A stretch of DNA of 64,000 nucleotides from Paractinoplanes ferrugineus (GCF_016862195.1 NZ_BOMM01000012.1:62001-126000), one strand, 5' to 3'. Counted from the first letter of the stretch, positions 54,072 through 62,706 are shown. Made by a program: numbers and translations. The notes: a model not told the origin generated them from the sequence alone.

Positions 54072-55430
54072 TCAGCCGAAGGCGTGACGCTGCCAGGGGT
54101 TGCGGACCTCGAACTGGCCGGCGATGGCGAGGAGCAGCAGTTCCGAGTCGGGCGGGCCGATGATCTGCACGGCCAGCGGAAGACCATCGGGGCGCATGCC
54201 CACCGGGACCACGATAGCCGGGAGACCGGCCACGTTCCACGGCGCGGCGTACGGGGCGTACCGCATGCTGACCTGCATGTTCTGCCGCCAGGAGCCGTTC
54301 GCGTATTGCTCGGCGAGCGGCGGCGCGGCGGCCAGGGCCGGGGTGACCAGCACGTCGACGTCGTGGTCGGCGAAGAACTTGATCGACGCCGCCCGCCACG
54401 CGTCCCGGTGTGCCTGCTTGACCAGTCCGGCCTTCCACGCCAGCTTGCCGAGCCGGATGTGCCGGCGGGTGCGCGGCTGCAGTTTGGACACGTCGAGCTG
54501 CTGCGACTCGCGGTAGGCCGAGGCGAACCAGGTGGCCAGCACCCGCAGGCCCAGCGAGGTCGGGTAGCGCGGATCGGCGGTGACGGTGTCGTGCCCGGCC
54601 TCCACCAGCAGTTTCGACGCGGTGACGACGGCCTGCCGGTTCGGCTCGTCGGGCTGGATGCCGACCACCGGCGAGCGCGTCGAGATGCCCACCCGCAGCC
54701 TGGGCGGCTCGACGAGCTTCGCCGGCTCACGACCGGCAAGCACCGAGAAGCCGAGCACCGCGTCGGCCACCGTGGTGGTCAGCACGCCGTTCTCCACCAG
54801 GCCGAACCAGCCGTCGATGCCCAGCTCGGCGGGAACCACACCGCTGCCCGGCTTCAGCCCGACCAGCCCGCAGCAGGCCGCCGGGATGCGGATCGAGCCG
54901 AGCCCGTCGTTGCCGTGCGCGATCGGCACCAGACCGGCCGCCACGGCCGCGGCCGAACCACCCGACGAGCCACCCGGCGTGCGGTCGCGATCCCACGGGT
55001 TGCGGGTCGGCACGTCGGTGTCGTCGGTGACCGCCCACAACCCCATCTCGGGCATCCGGGTCACGCCGACCACGACCGCGCCCGCGCCCCGCAGCCGGCG
55101 CACCACCTCGTGGTCGACCTCGGCGACCGGGCCGCGCGCCGCCGCCGACCCGCCCCAGGTGGGCAGGCCGGCCACGGCGGTGTTCTCCTTGACCGCGACC
55201 GGCACGCCGGCCAGCGGAAGGTTCGCCAGATCTTCCTGGTCGTCGACCTTTTCCGCCTCGGCGAGCGCCTCGCCGGCCCGAACCACCCGGAACGCGTCAA
55301 GCGTCGGGTCGGAGATCGCTATCTGCTCCAGCGTGTCGGCGACAACCTGGGCGGCGGACACGTCTCCGCGTCGCACCCCCCGGGAGATCTGCTTCGCCGT
55401 GGCGCCCGCCCAGCTCGTGCCGTCCGACAT
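54072..55430 (-). CDS. Amidase signature-family hydrolase
   Basis: 452 residues from ATG 55430, five bases after GGAG. The Ser-cisSer-Lys catalytic triad is visible: the lysine in VPVAVKENTAVAGLPT and both serines in DRDRTPGGSSGGSAAAVAAGLVPI. The C-terminal AGLPAIVVPVGMRPDGLPLAVQIIG is also typical. It hydrolyses an amide, but the family is broad and the substrate is not predictable. It is not a GatA by context, since no gatB/gatC neighbours are present. It follows metB in the same direction. Confidence 0.92.
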   Translation of the reverse strand: MSDGTSWAGATAKQISRGVRRGDVSAAQVVADTLEQIAISDPTLDAFRVVRAGEALAEAEKVDDQEDLANLPLAGVPVAVKENTAVAGLPTWGGSAAARGPVAEVDHEVVRRLRGAGAVVVGVTRMPEMGLWAVTDDTDVPTRNPWDRDRTPGGSSGGSAAAVAAGLVPIAHGNDGLGSIRIPAACCGLVGLKPGSGVVPAELGIDGWFGLVENGVLTTTVADAVLGFSVLAGREPAKLVEPPRLRVGISTRSPVVGIQPDEPNRQAVVTASKLLVEAGHDTVTADPRYPTSLGLRVLATWFASAYRESQQLDVSKLQPRTRRHIRLGKLAWKAGLVKQAHRDAWRAASIKFFADHDVDVLVTPALAAAPPLAEQYANGSWRQNMQVSMRYAPYAAPWNVAGLPAIVVPVGMRPDGLPLAVQIIGPPDSELLLLAIAGQFEVRNPWQRHAFG

Positions 55431-55449
55431 ACCAGCTCCATAAAAAAGG

Positions 55450-56601
55450 TCAGCCGAGTGCCTGCTCCAGGTCAGCGAGCAGATCGTCAACGCTCTCGAT
55501 GCCGACAGACAGTCGCACGAGATCGGCGGGGACTTCAAGCGGTGAGCCCGCAGCGGACAGGTGTGTCATCTGACCCGGGTGCTCGATGAGCGATTCGACT
55601 CCACCGAGCGACTCGGCCAACACGAACAGTCGCGTCCGATTGCAGATCTCGATCGCCGCCTCCGGGCCGCCCGCGGCCCGGAACGACACCATGCCGCCGA
55701 AGCGCTGCATCTGCTTCGCCGCCGTCTCGTGCCCCGGGTGCGTCTCGAGACCCGGGTAGAGCACGCTCGCCACGGCCGAGTGCTCGCTCAGGTATCCGAC
55801 GATCCGCTCCGCGTTGTCACAGTGCCGCTCCATCCGTACGCCCAGGGTCTTGATGCCCCGCAGGGTGAGCCAGGCGTCGAAGGGCCCGTTGACCGCACCC
55901 ATCGCGTTCTGATGGAAGGCGAGCTGGTCGCCGAGGTCGTCGCTCGCGACGACGAGCGCGCCGCCGACCACGTCGGAATGTCCACCCAGGTATTTGGTGG
56001 TGGAGTGCACGACCACGTCGGCGCCGAGCGCGAGCGGCTGCTGAAGGTACGGCGAGGCGAACGTGTTGTCCACGGTCAGCATCGCGTCGTACTCGTGCGC
56101 CAGCTCGGCCAGCGCCGGGATGTCGGCGATGTTGAGCAGCGGATTGGTCGGGGTCTCCGCCCAGATCATCCGGGTGTGACCGGGACGGAACGCGGCCCGC
56201 ACCCCGTCCAGATCGTCGAGCGGGACCGCGGTCCAGTCCAGCCCCCAGTTCTCGGCGACCTTGGAGAATAGGCGGAAGGTGCCGCCGTACGCGTCCCCGG
56301 GGATCACCACGTGGTCACCGGGCCGGCAGACGGCGCGCAGCAGGGTGTCCTCGGCGGCCAGACCGCTCGCGAAGGCGAGGCCCCGCCGGCCGCCCTCGAT
56401 CGCCGCCAGGCACTCCTGGAGGGCGTCGCGTGTCGGGTTGCTGGAGCGGGAGTACTCGTAGCCGAGCCGGGGTGCGCCGACGGCGTCCTGGGCGTAGGTG
56501 CTCGTCTGGTAGATCGGAGGCACCACCGAGCCCGTACGCGGATCCGGCTCCTGGCCGGCATGGATGGCAAGGGTGTCGAAGCCATAGCTGTTAGCCGTCA
56601 T
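55450..56601 (-). CDS. metB: Cystathionine gamma-synthase (or gamma-lyase)
   Basis: 383 residues from ATG 56601. It is a Cys/Met-metabolism PLP enzyme: GFDTLAIHAGQEPDPRTGSVVPPIYQTSTY, YSRSSNPTRDALQ, SGLAAEDTLLR, and the PLP-binding lysine in HSTTKYLGGHSDVVGG, followed by LGGVESLIEHPGQMTH. It makes cystathionine from O-acylhomoserine and cysteine; the closely related lyase reaction cannot be excluded from sequence. It is divergent from the HIT gene and near mca and greA, a conserved actinobacterial arrangement. Confidence 0.93.
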   Translation of the reverse strand: MTANSYGFDTLAIHAGQEPDPRTGSVVPPIYQTSTYAQDAVGAPRLGYEYSRSSNPTRDALQECLAAIEGGRRGLAFASGLAAEDTLLRAVCRPGDHVVIPGDAYGGTFRLFSKVAENWGLDWTAVPLDDLDGVRAAFRPGHTRMIWAETPTNPLLNIADIPALAELAHEYDAMLTVDNTFASPYLQQPLALGADVVVHSTTKYLGGHSDVVGGALVVASDDLGDQLAFHQNAMGAVNGPFDAWLTLRGIKTLGVRMERHCDNAERIVGYLSEHSAVASVLYPGLETHPGHETAAKQMQRFGGMVSFRAAGGPEAAIEICNRTRLFVLAESLGGVESLIEHPGQMTHLSAAGSPLEVPADLVRLSVGIESVDDLLADLEQALG

Positions 56602-56625
56602 GTTGCGCAAGGCTAGTCTCGCTGG

Positions 56626-57039
56626 GTGGCGGACTGCGTGTTCTGTGCGATCGTGGCGGGTTCGGTGCCCGCCTTCAAGGTCATCGACTCCCCCGCAGGT
56701 GTCGGCTTCCTCGACACCCGCCCCGTCTTCAAGGGCCATGTGCTGGTCGTGCCCCGCGAGCACGTGGTGACGCTGCCCGAGCTGCCCGCCTCGGTGCTGC
56801 CCGACTATTTCGCCCTCGTGCAGCGGGTCAGCGCCGCGGTGCCGGCCGCGCTCGGAGCCACCGGAACCTTTGTCGCCATAAACAACATCGTGTCGCAATC
56901 AGTTCCCCACCTGCACACCCACGTGGTGCCGCGGACGAAGGGCGACGGCCTGCGCGGGTTCTTCTGGCCCCGCACCAGATACGCCGACGACGCCGAGGCC
57001 ACCGACTACGCCGCCAAGATCGCGGATCGGCTCCGGTAA
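56626..57039 (+). CDS. HIT-family nucleotide hydrolase/transferase
   Basis: 137 residues from GTG 56626, only 24 bases from the divergent metB start and without a Shine-Dalgarno site, so the message may be leaderless. The N-terminal CVFCAIVAGSVPAF and the histidine triad QSVPHLHTHVVPR (HxHxHxx) define the HIT family. HIT enzymes hydrolyse AMP derivatives through a nucleotidyl-histidine intermediate. The exact substrate is unknown; Hint-like or FHIT-like roles are both possible. Confidence 0.92.
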   Translation: MADCVFCAIVAGSVPAFKVIDSPAGVGFLDTRPVFKGHVLVVPREHVVTLPELPASVLPDYFALVQRVSAAVPAALGATGTFVAINNIVSQSVPHLHTHVVPRTKGDGLRGFFWPRTRYADDAEATDYAAKIADRLR

Positions 57040-57087
57040 GGATGCCCTGACCTCCGGTGTTACACCCGGTGGATGAAGGGAGTGACC

Positions 57088-57747
<660 letters not shown>

Positions 57748-57820
57748 CTCGGTACCCCACGGGACGGGTACCTCCGCGGACCCGTCCCGTGTGACGATGG
57801 ATGGGAGGAGGTGGCCTGAG

Positions 57821-58144
57821 ATGCGCCGATACGCCAAACCGATCGTCGTTGCGGACGATCTCAGCCTGCTGCGCGGGCAGACGACGGGCTTAGTGACCTT
57901 GCCGCGGCACCTCGACTGGTCCGGCGCCGCCAACTATGACCTCGACAGCCCTGGCCGTGTCGTCGATCTCTACCGCACGGTCCTGATCGAGGGCACCAAA
58001 CCCGACGATCTCCACAGGTTTCTCGATCAGACGGTTCTGACAAGGCTGTGGCCGTCGATCTGGCTCCCGCCGGAACTACGCCATGCGTGGGAACAGCGCT
58101 TCCCGGAGCTTCGGCCGACCGGGCCGGAGATCTCTGCCGCGTAA
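57821..58144 (+). CDS. Candidate antitoxin partner of the AbiEii-like protein
   Basis: 107 residues from ATG 57821, preceded by GGAGGAGGTGG. Sequence features are RRYAKPIVVADDLSLLRGQTTGLVTLPRHLDWSG, YDLDSPGRVVDLYRTVLIEG and LDQTVLTRLWPSIWLPPELRHAWEQRFPEL. Proteins of this layout commonly precede AbiEii-type nucleotidyltransferase genes in actinobacteria, from my recollection of such pairs. Ten bases separate it from the next gene. The antitoxin role is inferred from operon position and size; no DNA-binding motif is obvious. Confidence 0.6.
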   Translation: MRRYAKPIVVADDLSLLRGQTTGLVTLPRHLDWSGAANYDLDSPGRVVDLYRTVLIEGTKPDDLHRFLDQTVLTRLWPSIWLPPELRHAWEQRFPELRPTGPEISAA

Positions 58145-58154
58145 GGTCGCCGAC

Positions 58155-58808
58155 ATGGATCCCCGTCACCGCGAGCTGGCCGAGATCGCCCTTCGCGTGG
58201 CCGGAGGCGACTACGGACTCGCGCTCGCCGGTGGCTACGCCGTTCGGGAGCACGGGATGGGTGATCGGCCGAGCGGTGACGTCGATCTGTTCACCGACTG
58301 GGAGCGCCGGGCAGACTTCCCCGCCGCCGCCGATCTCGTCATCCAGGCTCTGGCTGACAACGGATACACGGTCCACGTCGACGCCCGAGCGGACACCTTC
58401 GCCCGCCTATTGGTCTCCCGGCCCGACGAACCAGACACGGATCCGCAGAAGGTGGAACTGGCCGCCGACTGGCGTGCCCACCCACCGGTAACGCTGAGCG
58501 TCGGGCCCGTTCTGCACCCGGACGACGCCGTCGGTAACAAGATGGCGGCACTCTACGGCCGGGCACTCGCCCGCGACTTTCTGGACATCGATGCCGTGCT
58601 CACCAGTGGCCGCTACACCGGCGACCAACTCCTTCGACTGATCGAAGCCGCCGATCCCGGCTTCGATCGCGCAACCTTCGCCGACGTGCTGGGAGCGGCT
58701 GATCAAATCAGTGACGCCGCATTCACTCCTTACCGCATCGACCCGGAATACCTTCAGGGCCTGCGCCGACGATTCGCTGACTGGCAGAAGCAACTGCGCC
58801 GGACATGA
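58155..58808 (+). CDS. AbiEii/AbiGii-type nucleotidyltransferase toxin
   Basis: 217 residues from ATG 58155, eight bases after TAAGG. The AbiEii nucleotidyltransferase core is visible: LALAGGYAVREHGMGDRPSGDVDLFTDW (GGxA...H...R.S.D.D, the metal-binding site), then a Lys/Asp pair in VGNKMAALYGRALARDFLDIDAVL. In known systems such enzymes add nucleotides to tRNA or another target, and the partner blocks them, giving type IV toxin-antitoxin or phage-defence behaviour. Target and defence role here are not shown. Confidence 0.8.
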   Translation: MDPRHRELAEIALRVAGGDYGLALAGGYAVREHGMGDRPSGDVDLFTDWERRADFPAAADLVIQALADNGYTVHVDARADTFARLLVSRPDEPDTDPQKVELAADWRAHPPVTLSVGPVLHPDDAVGNKMAALYGRALARDFLDIDAVLTSGRYTGDQLLRLIEAADPGFDRATFADVLGAADQISDAAFTPYRIDPEYLQGLRRRFADWQKQLRRT

Positions 58809-58881
58809 AACGCCCGTCAGAATGATGCGGCCGGTCCATCGGTAGTGCTTACAACGGAGTCGAATTCCTCGACCAACTCGT

Positions 58882-59101
58882 GGCGTACACGGGCTTTAGC
58901 CCAGGACGAAGCCGAGGGAAGCCGTGCTCTAAATCCGACAGCCGGGGACTGATAACGCTATCCACCTGGTAAAACGCGCCTTGCGAGAGCTGTTTTACCT
59001 CGCCCTCCAAACGGTTTGGAGCCGGGGTACGCCCGCCAACCGGTCGATGCGGCACTCGCAGCCGTCGGCAGGCTACCGACGCACAGTCGGCAACCTGCCG
59101 A
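58882..59101 (+). ncRNA. Candidate structured RNA; possible degenerate cobalamin riboswitch
   Basis: A dense set of helices fills this gene-free stretch: GGCGTAC (58882-58888) pairs with GTACGCC (59027-59033) and encloses GGGCT/AGCCC (58891-58902), GATA/TATC (58951-58962), GGTAAAAC/GTTTTACC (58968-58999) and CTCCAAA/TTTGGAG (59005-59021). A separate hairpin pairs TCGGCAGG (59065-59072) with CCTGCCGA (59094-59101) around CCGAC/GTCGG. Landmarks of cobalamin riboswitches occur in order (GGGAA 58916, AAATCC 58931, ACTG 58948, B12-box-like AGTCGGCAACCTGCC 59085-59099), but the P5 stem is not paired and the usual 5' GGCAGGT is absent. A minus-strand RNA is equally possible. Confidence 0.35.
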
Positions 59102-59157
59102 GGGGCGCGGTATGGCCTTCCGACCGTGCTGAACTGCCTGCTTCACCTATTTTTTGA

Positions 59158-59421
59158 CATTTATCATTACAGGGGCCGGGCAACGCGCGCAGCCGATGGC
59201 AGAGGGACGACTGGGCCGGGACTGTCGCCTCGTTCACCCACCCGGACGACAAGAACAGCGGGCGAATCCTGGCCGGAGAGAGCTATCTCGATCCCGTGCG
59301 ATGGGCGCTGACCGGGATTCTCACGGCATTCCTGCTGCTGTCCGGGCCGATCCACCGAGTTCGTGGCGCGCATGTCGTCGCCTTCGCGGTCGTCACCACG
59401 GGATTCCATCCCTGTGGATGA
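59158..59421 (+). pseudogene. Possible remnant of a membrane-protein gene
   Basis: A frame opening after TGA 59155-59157 has no start codon and reads RDDWAGTVASFTHPDDKNSG, LAGESYLDPVRWALTGILTAFLLLSGP and VVAFAVVTTGFHPCG to TGA 59419-59421. One hydrophobic helix is visible and codon use is gene-like, but length and lack of initiation signals point to a fragment. It lies downstream of the structured segment and could be the remains of the gene that segment once controlled. Confidence 0.3.
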
Positions 59422-59475
59422 CCGGCCGGGGTCTGCTCTCGGACTCCGACCCGGCTGACGCGGACTGACGAACAA

Positions 59476-59492
59476 GGGGCTTTTCATGCCCC
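59476..59492. terminator. Small hairpin before the 105-residue hypothetical gene
   Basis: GGGGC-TTTTCAT-GCCCC forms a five-base-pair stem within the otherwise featureless stretch 59422-59540. It may end transcription across the decayed region; support is weak. Confidence 0.25.
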
Positions 59493-59540
59493 AGGCTGAA
59501 AAAGATCGACATATGCCTACATCATTCGCACACTGGGACT

Positions 59541-59858
59541 ATGCCCACCTTCAACAACGAGGAGGAGCGTGCCGCCTGGACGCTGGCGGAGTCCCTCCAA
59601 GAGCTGGCGAACAAGATGATGCATCAGGCCGAAGCCGCCCTGGAGACGTGGAAGCTCGGCAAGGAGATGAACCGGCTGCGCTGTGAGCGGCGCGGCATCA
59701 GCGCCTCGGATGCGGAGATCCGGTGGGCGGGGTCGGCCAACTCGAAGAACGCGCTCACCGACAACAGCTTTCACGTCGGCCTGGCGACGATGTATTTCAG
59801 CGCCGCTCAGGCCAGTTATTCACGGGCGCTCTACCTGCGGTCCCGGAGCGCTGGGTGA
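59541..59858 (+). CDS. Hypothetical small helical protein
   Basis: 105 residues from ATG 59541; only GGGA two bases away precedes it, so the message may be leaderless. The protein is alpha-helical and soluble (EEERAAWTLAESLQELANKMMHQAEAALETWKLGKEMNRL, then a Ser/Ala-rich C-terminus with HVGLATMYFSAAQASYSRALYL). A single cysteine is present. No family was recognised. Its 3' end overlaps the convergent small secreted-protein gene by 39 bases. Confidence 0.55.
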   Translation: MPTFNNEEERAAWTLAESLQELANKMMHQAEAALETWKLGKEMNRLRCERRGISASDAEIRWAGSANSKNALTDNSFHVGLATMYFSAAQASYSRALYLRSRSAG

Positions 59859-59987
59859 CGCGGGTGGCTTGGGGTCGGACGTCGGCGCGGCCGACGCGGG
59901 GGTCGCGAGGGCCAGGCCGAGCACGGCTCCCGCACTGATCAGGCCGAGACCTGCCAGCGAAAGCGGGCGACGGTCGGGCTTCTCCAT
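59820..59987 (-). CDS. Small secreted Ala/Pro-rich peptide
   Basis: 55 residues from ATG 59987, six bases after AGGAGG, a very good ribosome site. Residues 1-34 are a signal peptide (EKPDRRPLSLAGLGLISAGAVLGLALATPASA) and the mature part of about 21 residues is only Pro, Ser, Ala and a few charged residues. The gene is shorter than most annotation limits, but its translation signal and signal peptide are convincing. Five 14-bp repeats lie in its upstream region. Function unknown. Confidence 0.6.
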   Translation of the reverse strand: MEKPDRRPLSLAGLGLISAGAVLGLALATPASAAPTSDPKPPASPSAPGPQVERP

Positions 59988-60003
59988 GAGGTGCCTCCTG
60001 CCG

Positions 60004-60073
60004 AAGTGCCGAGTGGTGAGTGCCGAGAGGTGAGTGCCAACACGTGAGTGCCGACAGGTGAATGCCAACAGGT
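60004..60073. repeat. Five tandem 14-bp repeats
   Basis: Units begin at 60004, 60018, 60032, 60046 and 60060, with consensus GAGTGCCRACAGGT. A partial sixth unit may lie at 60083. There are no spacers, so it is not a CRISPR array. The block sits 16 bases upstream of the small secreted-protein start on the minus strand (within its leader or promoter) and about 100 bases before the CYTH-CHAD gene on the plus strand. Confidence 0.85.
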
Positions 60074-60171
60074 GAGCTAGAAGAGTGCCACCGCCGGCTG
60101 AGATGAACCTGTGCGGAAGCTGCCAATTGATTGCTCTGTGTATGAGCGCGCCGGTCGGGCACCATGAACGC

Positions 60172-61608
60172 ATGGAGATCGCCAACGAGACAGAGCGTAA
60201 GTACGACGTCCCCGATGGCTTTGAATTGCCCTCGTTGGTGGGTACCGGCGGCATTCGCGACGTCAGTGGCGCCCAGACGCACGACCTCGACGCCACCTAC
60301 TTCGACACCGACGATCTCTCCTTGATGCGCAAGAAGCTGACCTTGCGACGGCGCACCGGTGGCGACGACGCCGGGTGGCATCTGAAGACGCCGGGCAGCG
60401 GTAACAGCCGGACCGAGCACCGGATGCCGCTGGAAAGCAGCGAGAACGGCGACCAGGACACGGTCCCGGCCGAGCTGCACGGCCTGGTGCGGGCGGTCAG
60501 CCGGCGGGCGAGCCTGAAGCCGATCGCCCGCCTGCGCACGCGTCGCGTCGAGACGCCGTTGCGGGACGCCAGGGGCCGCACGCTCGCGTTGATCGCGCAG
60601 GACCAGGTGACGGCGGAGTCCGACGGCAAGAAGCAGCGGTGGCAGGAGCTCGAGGTCGAGTTGGTCGACGGCGACCCGGCCATCCTGAAGACCATCGAGA
60701 AGCGCCTGCTCAAGGTGGGCGCCCGACCGGCCGAGGGCCCGTCCAAGGTCGCCCGCGCGGTCAAGGAGCGCCTCGCCGGGGCGGTCGGACAACCAAAGGT
60801 CCGGGGCCCGGTCTTCACGTACGCCCGGGAGCAGCGCGACGCTCTCGCCGAGTACGACCCGGGTGTGCGCCAGGGCGACCCGGAGTCCGTACACAAGATG
60901 CGTGTCGCGACCCGGCGCCTGCGCAGCACCCTGAAGACCTTCAAGCGCTCGTTCCCCGGCTTCGAAGAAGTCGGCGACGAGCTGAAATGGCTCGCCGACC
61001 GGCTCGGTGAGGTGCGCGACGGCCAGGTGCAGAAGGGCAAGCTGCTGGCCGGCGTCGACGGGTCGGGTCCGCAGTTCGCCGAGGCTGGTGAACGCATCCG
61101 GCAGCATCTCGACAGCCAGGTCGAACGGGGCCGGGCGGCGCTGGTCGAGGCCTTGGACAGCGAGCGATACCTGGCCCTGCTCGACCGGGTCGACCAGCTC
61201 AGCAGCCTCCCCGGCACCGGTGAGCGGCAGCCGATCAAGCGGGCCGCGAAGAGTCTCAGCAAGGCCGACGCCCTGCTCGACCAGGCGCTTGCCGACGGCG
61301 AAGATCACGAGCTGCACGACGCCCGGAAGGCCTACAAGCGCGCCCGCTATGCCGTCGAGGTGTTCGCCCCGGGCGCCGGTAAGCCCGGAAAACAGTTGGT
61401 CAACGAGCTGACCGAGCTCCAGGACGTGCTCGGTGCGCACCAGGACTCGGTGGTCGCCCGGGAACTGCTGCACGAGCTCGGGCCGGACAGCTTCTGGTTC
61501 GGCGTGCTGTGGGCCCGGCAGGAGCAGGTCGGCAAGAACACCTACGCCGAGTTGCCGGTGGTGGTGGAGGCTTCGCGAAAGACGAACCTTCGCAAGTGGA
61601 TGGGCTGA
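60172..61608 (+). CDS. CYTH-CHAD domain protein (polyphosphate-binding)
   Basis: 478 residues from ATG 60172; upstream in-frame codons are open but add nothing conserved. The N-terminal CYTH domain starts with the ExExK motif in ANETERKYDVP and continues with DATYFDTDDLSLMRKKLTLRRRTGG, a triphosphate tunnel enzyme fold. From about residue 215 the CHAD domain follows, with conserved basic and histidine residues (DPESVHKMRVATRRLRSTLKTF, HELHDARKAYKRARYAVEVF) known to bind polyphosphate. It stands directly before a PPK2 gene, in keeping with a role in polyphosphate metabolism or localisation. Confidence 0.93.
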   Translation: MEIANETERKYDVPDGFELPSLVGTGGIRDVSGAQTHDLDATYFDTDDLSLMRKKLTLRRRTGGDDAGWHLKTPGSGNSRTEHRMPLESSENGDQDTVPAELHGLVRAVSRRASLKPIARLRTRRVETPLRDARGRTLALIAQDQVTAESDGKKQRWQELEVELVDGDPAILKTIEKRLLKVGARPAEGPSKVARAVKERLAGAVGQPKVRGPVFTYAREQRDALAEYDPGVRQGDPESVHKMRVATRRLRSTLKTFKRSFPGFEEVGDELKWLADRLGEVRDGQVQKGKLLAGVDGSGPQFAEAGERIRQHLDSQVERGRAALVEALDSERYLALLDRVDQLSSLPGTGERQPIKRAAKSLSKADALLDQALADGEDHELHDARKAYKRARYAVEVFAPGAGKPGKQLVNELTELQDVLGAHQDSVVARELLHELGPDSFWFGVLWARQEQVGKNTYAELPVVVEASRKTNLRKWMG

Positions 61609-61639
61609 AGTTCATCTTCCGCGGGTATGAAATCGAGTT

Positions 61640-62590
61640 ATGCAGGCGGAGGCGGAGTTCCAGGACGAGATGACCACCGAACCCTACGACGGCCCGGTCA
61701 CGGCGCTCGGCGGTTATCGGGTCGCGGACGACGATGACGACGACCCGGTGCTGCTCAACGCCGACGGAACCCCGGTGGACACCTGGCGCGAGGACTATCC
61801 GTACGACGAGCGGATGGAGCGCCAGGAGTACGACCGGCACAAGCGGCTCCTGCAGATCGAACTGTTGAAGCTGCAGAACCACTGCAAGACCACCGGCGAG
61901 CGGATGGTGGTGCTGTTCGAGGGCCGGGACGCGGCCGGCAAGGGCGGCACGATCAAGCGGTTCATGGAGCACCTGAACCCGCGCGGCGCGTCGGTGGTGG
62001 CGCTGGAGAAGCCGAACGAGCGCGAGAGCACGCAGTGGTATTACCAGCGCTACATCAAGCACCTGCCGGCCGCCGGGGAGATCGTGCTGTTCGACCGGTC
62101 CTGGTACAACCGGGCCGGCGTCGAGCGGGTCATGGGCTTCTGCACCCGTGCCGAGTACCTCGAGTTCATGCGGCAGACCCCGGAACTCGAGCGGATGCTG
62201 GTGCGCTCCGGCATCCACCTGATCAAGTTCTGGTTCTCGGTCACCCAGGGCGAGCAGCGCACCCGCTTCGCGATCCGGCAGGTCGATCCCGTACGCCAAT
62301 GGAAGCTCTCGCCGATGGACCTCGCCTCGCTCGACAAGTGGGAGGACTACACCGAGGCCAAGGAGGCGATGTTCTTCTACACCGACACCGCGGACGCCCC
62401 GTGGACGGTGGTGCGGAGCAACGACAAGAAGCGCGCCCGCCTGGAGGCGATCCGGCACGTCCTGAACCGCTTCCACTACGAGGACAAGGACGAGGACGTC
62501 GTCGGCAAGCCGGATCCGCTGATCGTCGGGCCGGCCTCGCTGGCGGTGGAAGGAGCCGATATGTCCCCTCGGCTATTCCCTCGGCTGTAG
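61640..62590 (+). CDS. ppk2: Polyphosphate kinase 2
   Basis: 316 residues from ATG 61640, 31 bases after the CYTH-CHAD stop. The Walker A motif is in VLFEGRDAAGKGGTIKRFMEHLNPRG and the Walker B in EIVLFDRSWYNRAGVERVMGF, followed by the lid region QWKLSPMDLASLDKWEDYTEAKEAMF. These are diagnostic of PPK2, which transfers phosphate between polyphosphate and nucleoside diphosphates or monophosphates. The single PPK2 domain and length fit class I enzymes. An acidic N-terminal extension of about 50 residues (VADDDDDDPVLL) is present. Confidence 0.96.
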   Translation: MQAEAEFQDEMTTEPYDGPVTALGGYRVADDDDDDPVLLNADGTPVDTWREDYPYDERMERQEYDRHKRLLQIELLKLQNHCKTTGERMVVLFEGRDAAGKGGTIKRFMEHLNPRGASVVALEKPNERESTQWYYQRYIKHLPAAGEIVLFDRSWYNRAGVERVMGFCTRAEYLEFMRQTPELERMLVRSGIHLIKFWFSVTQGEQRTRFAIRQVDPVRQWKLSPMDLASLDKWEDYTEAKEAMFFYTDTADAPWTVVRSNDKKRARLEAIRHVLNRFHYEDKDEDVVGKPDPLIVGPASLAVEGADMSPRLFPRL

Positions 62591-62604
62591 TGATTCAAAA
62601 AGCA

Positions 62605-62632
62605 TTGGCACCGAGCCGCCGACCTGGATAAC
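62605..62632 (+). promoter_or_regulatory. Promoter upstream of the leader ORF and RNase Z gene
   Basis: TTGGCA (62605-62610) and GATAAC (62627-62632) are separated by 16 bases and match -35/-10 elements of housekeeping actinobacterial promoters reasonably well. Transcription would start near 62640, giving a leader of about 230 bases before the RNase Z start codon. Confidence 0.4.
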
Positions 62633-62665
62633 GTGGCCGTACACGTGAAGGGAGGTGGTCCAAAG

Positions 62666-62704
62666 TTGGATAGCAACGGGACTCGTGAGGTGGCTGTCCG
62701 CTAG
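62666..62704 (+). CDS. Candidate 12-codon leader peptide
   Basis: TTG 62666 is preceded at seven bases by GGAGGTGG, one of the strongest ribosome sites in the window, and the frame (DSNGTREVAVR after the start) ends at TAG 62702-62704. A tight hairpin follows at once. An in-frame GTG further upstream would add HVKGGGPKL. The strong site in front of such a short frame suggests a translated leader rather than chance. Its sequence has no run of a single amino acid as in classical attenuators. Confidence 0.45.
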   Translation: MDSNGTREVAVR

Positions 62705-62706
62705 CC

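Noticed and set aside
58850..59055. A minus-strand frame of 68 codons across the structured element
   Set aside because: No ribosome site or recognised domain; the dense inverted repeats explain the sequence better as RNA or DNA structure.
60004..60073. Tandem 14-bp repeats considered as a CRISPR array
   Set aside because: Units are contiguous without spacers, too short, and no cas genes are present.
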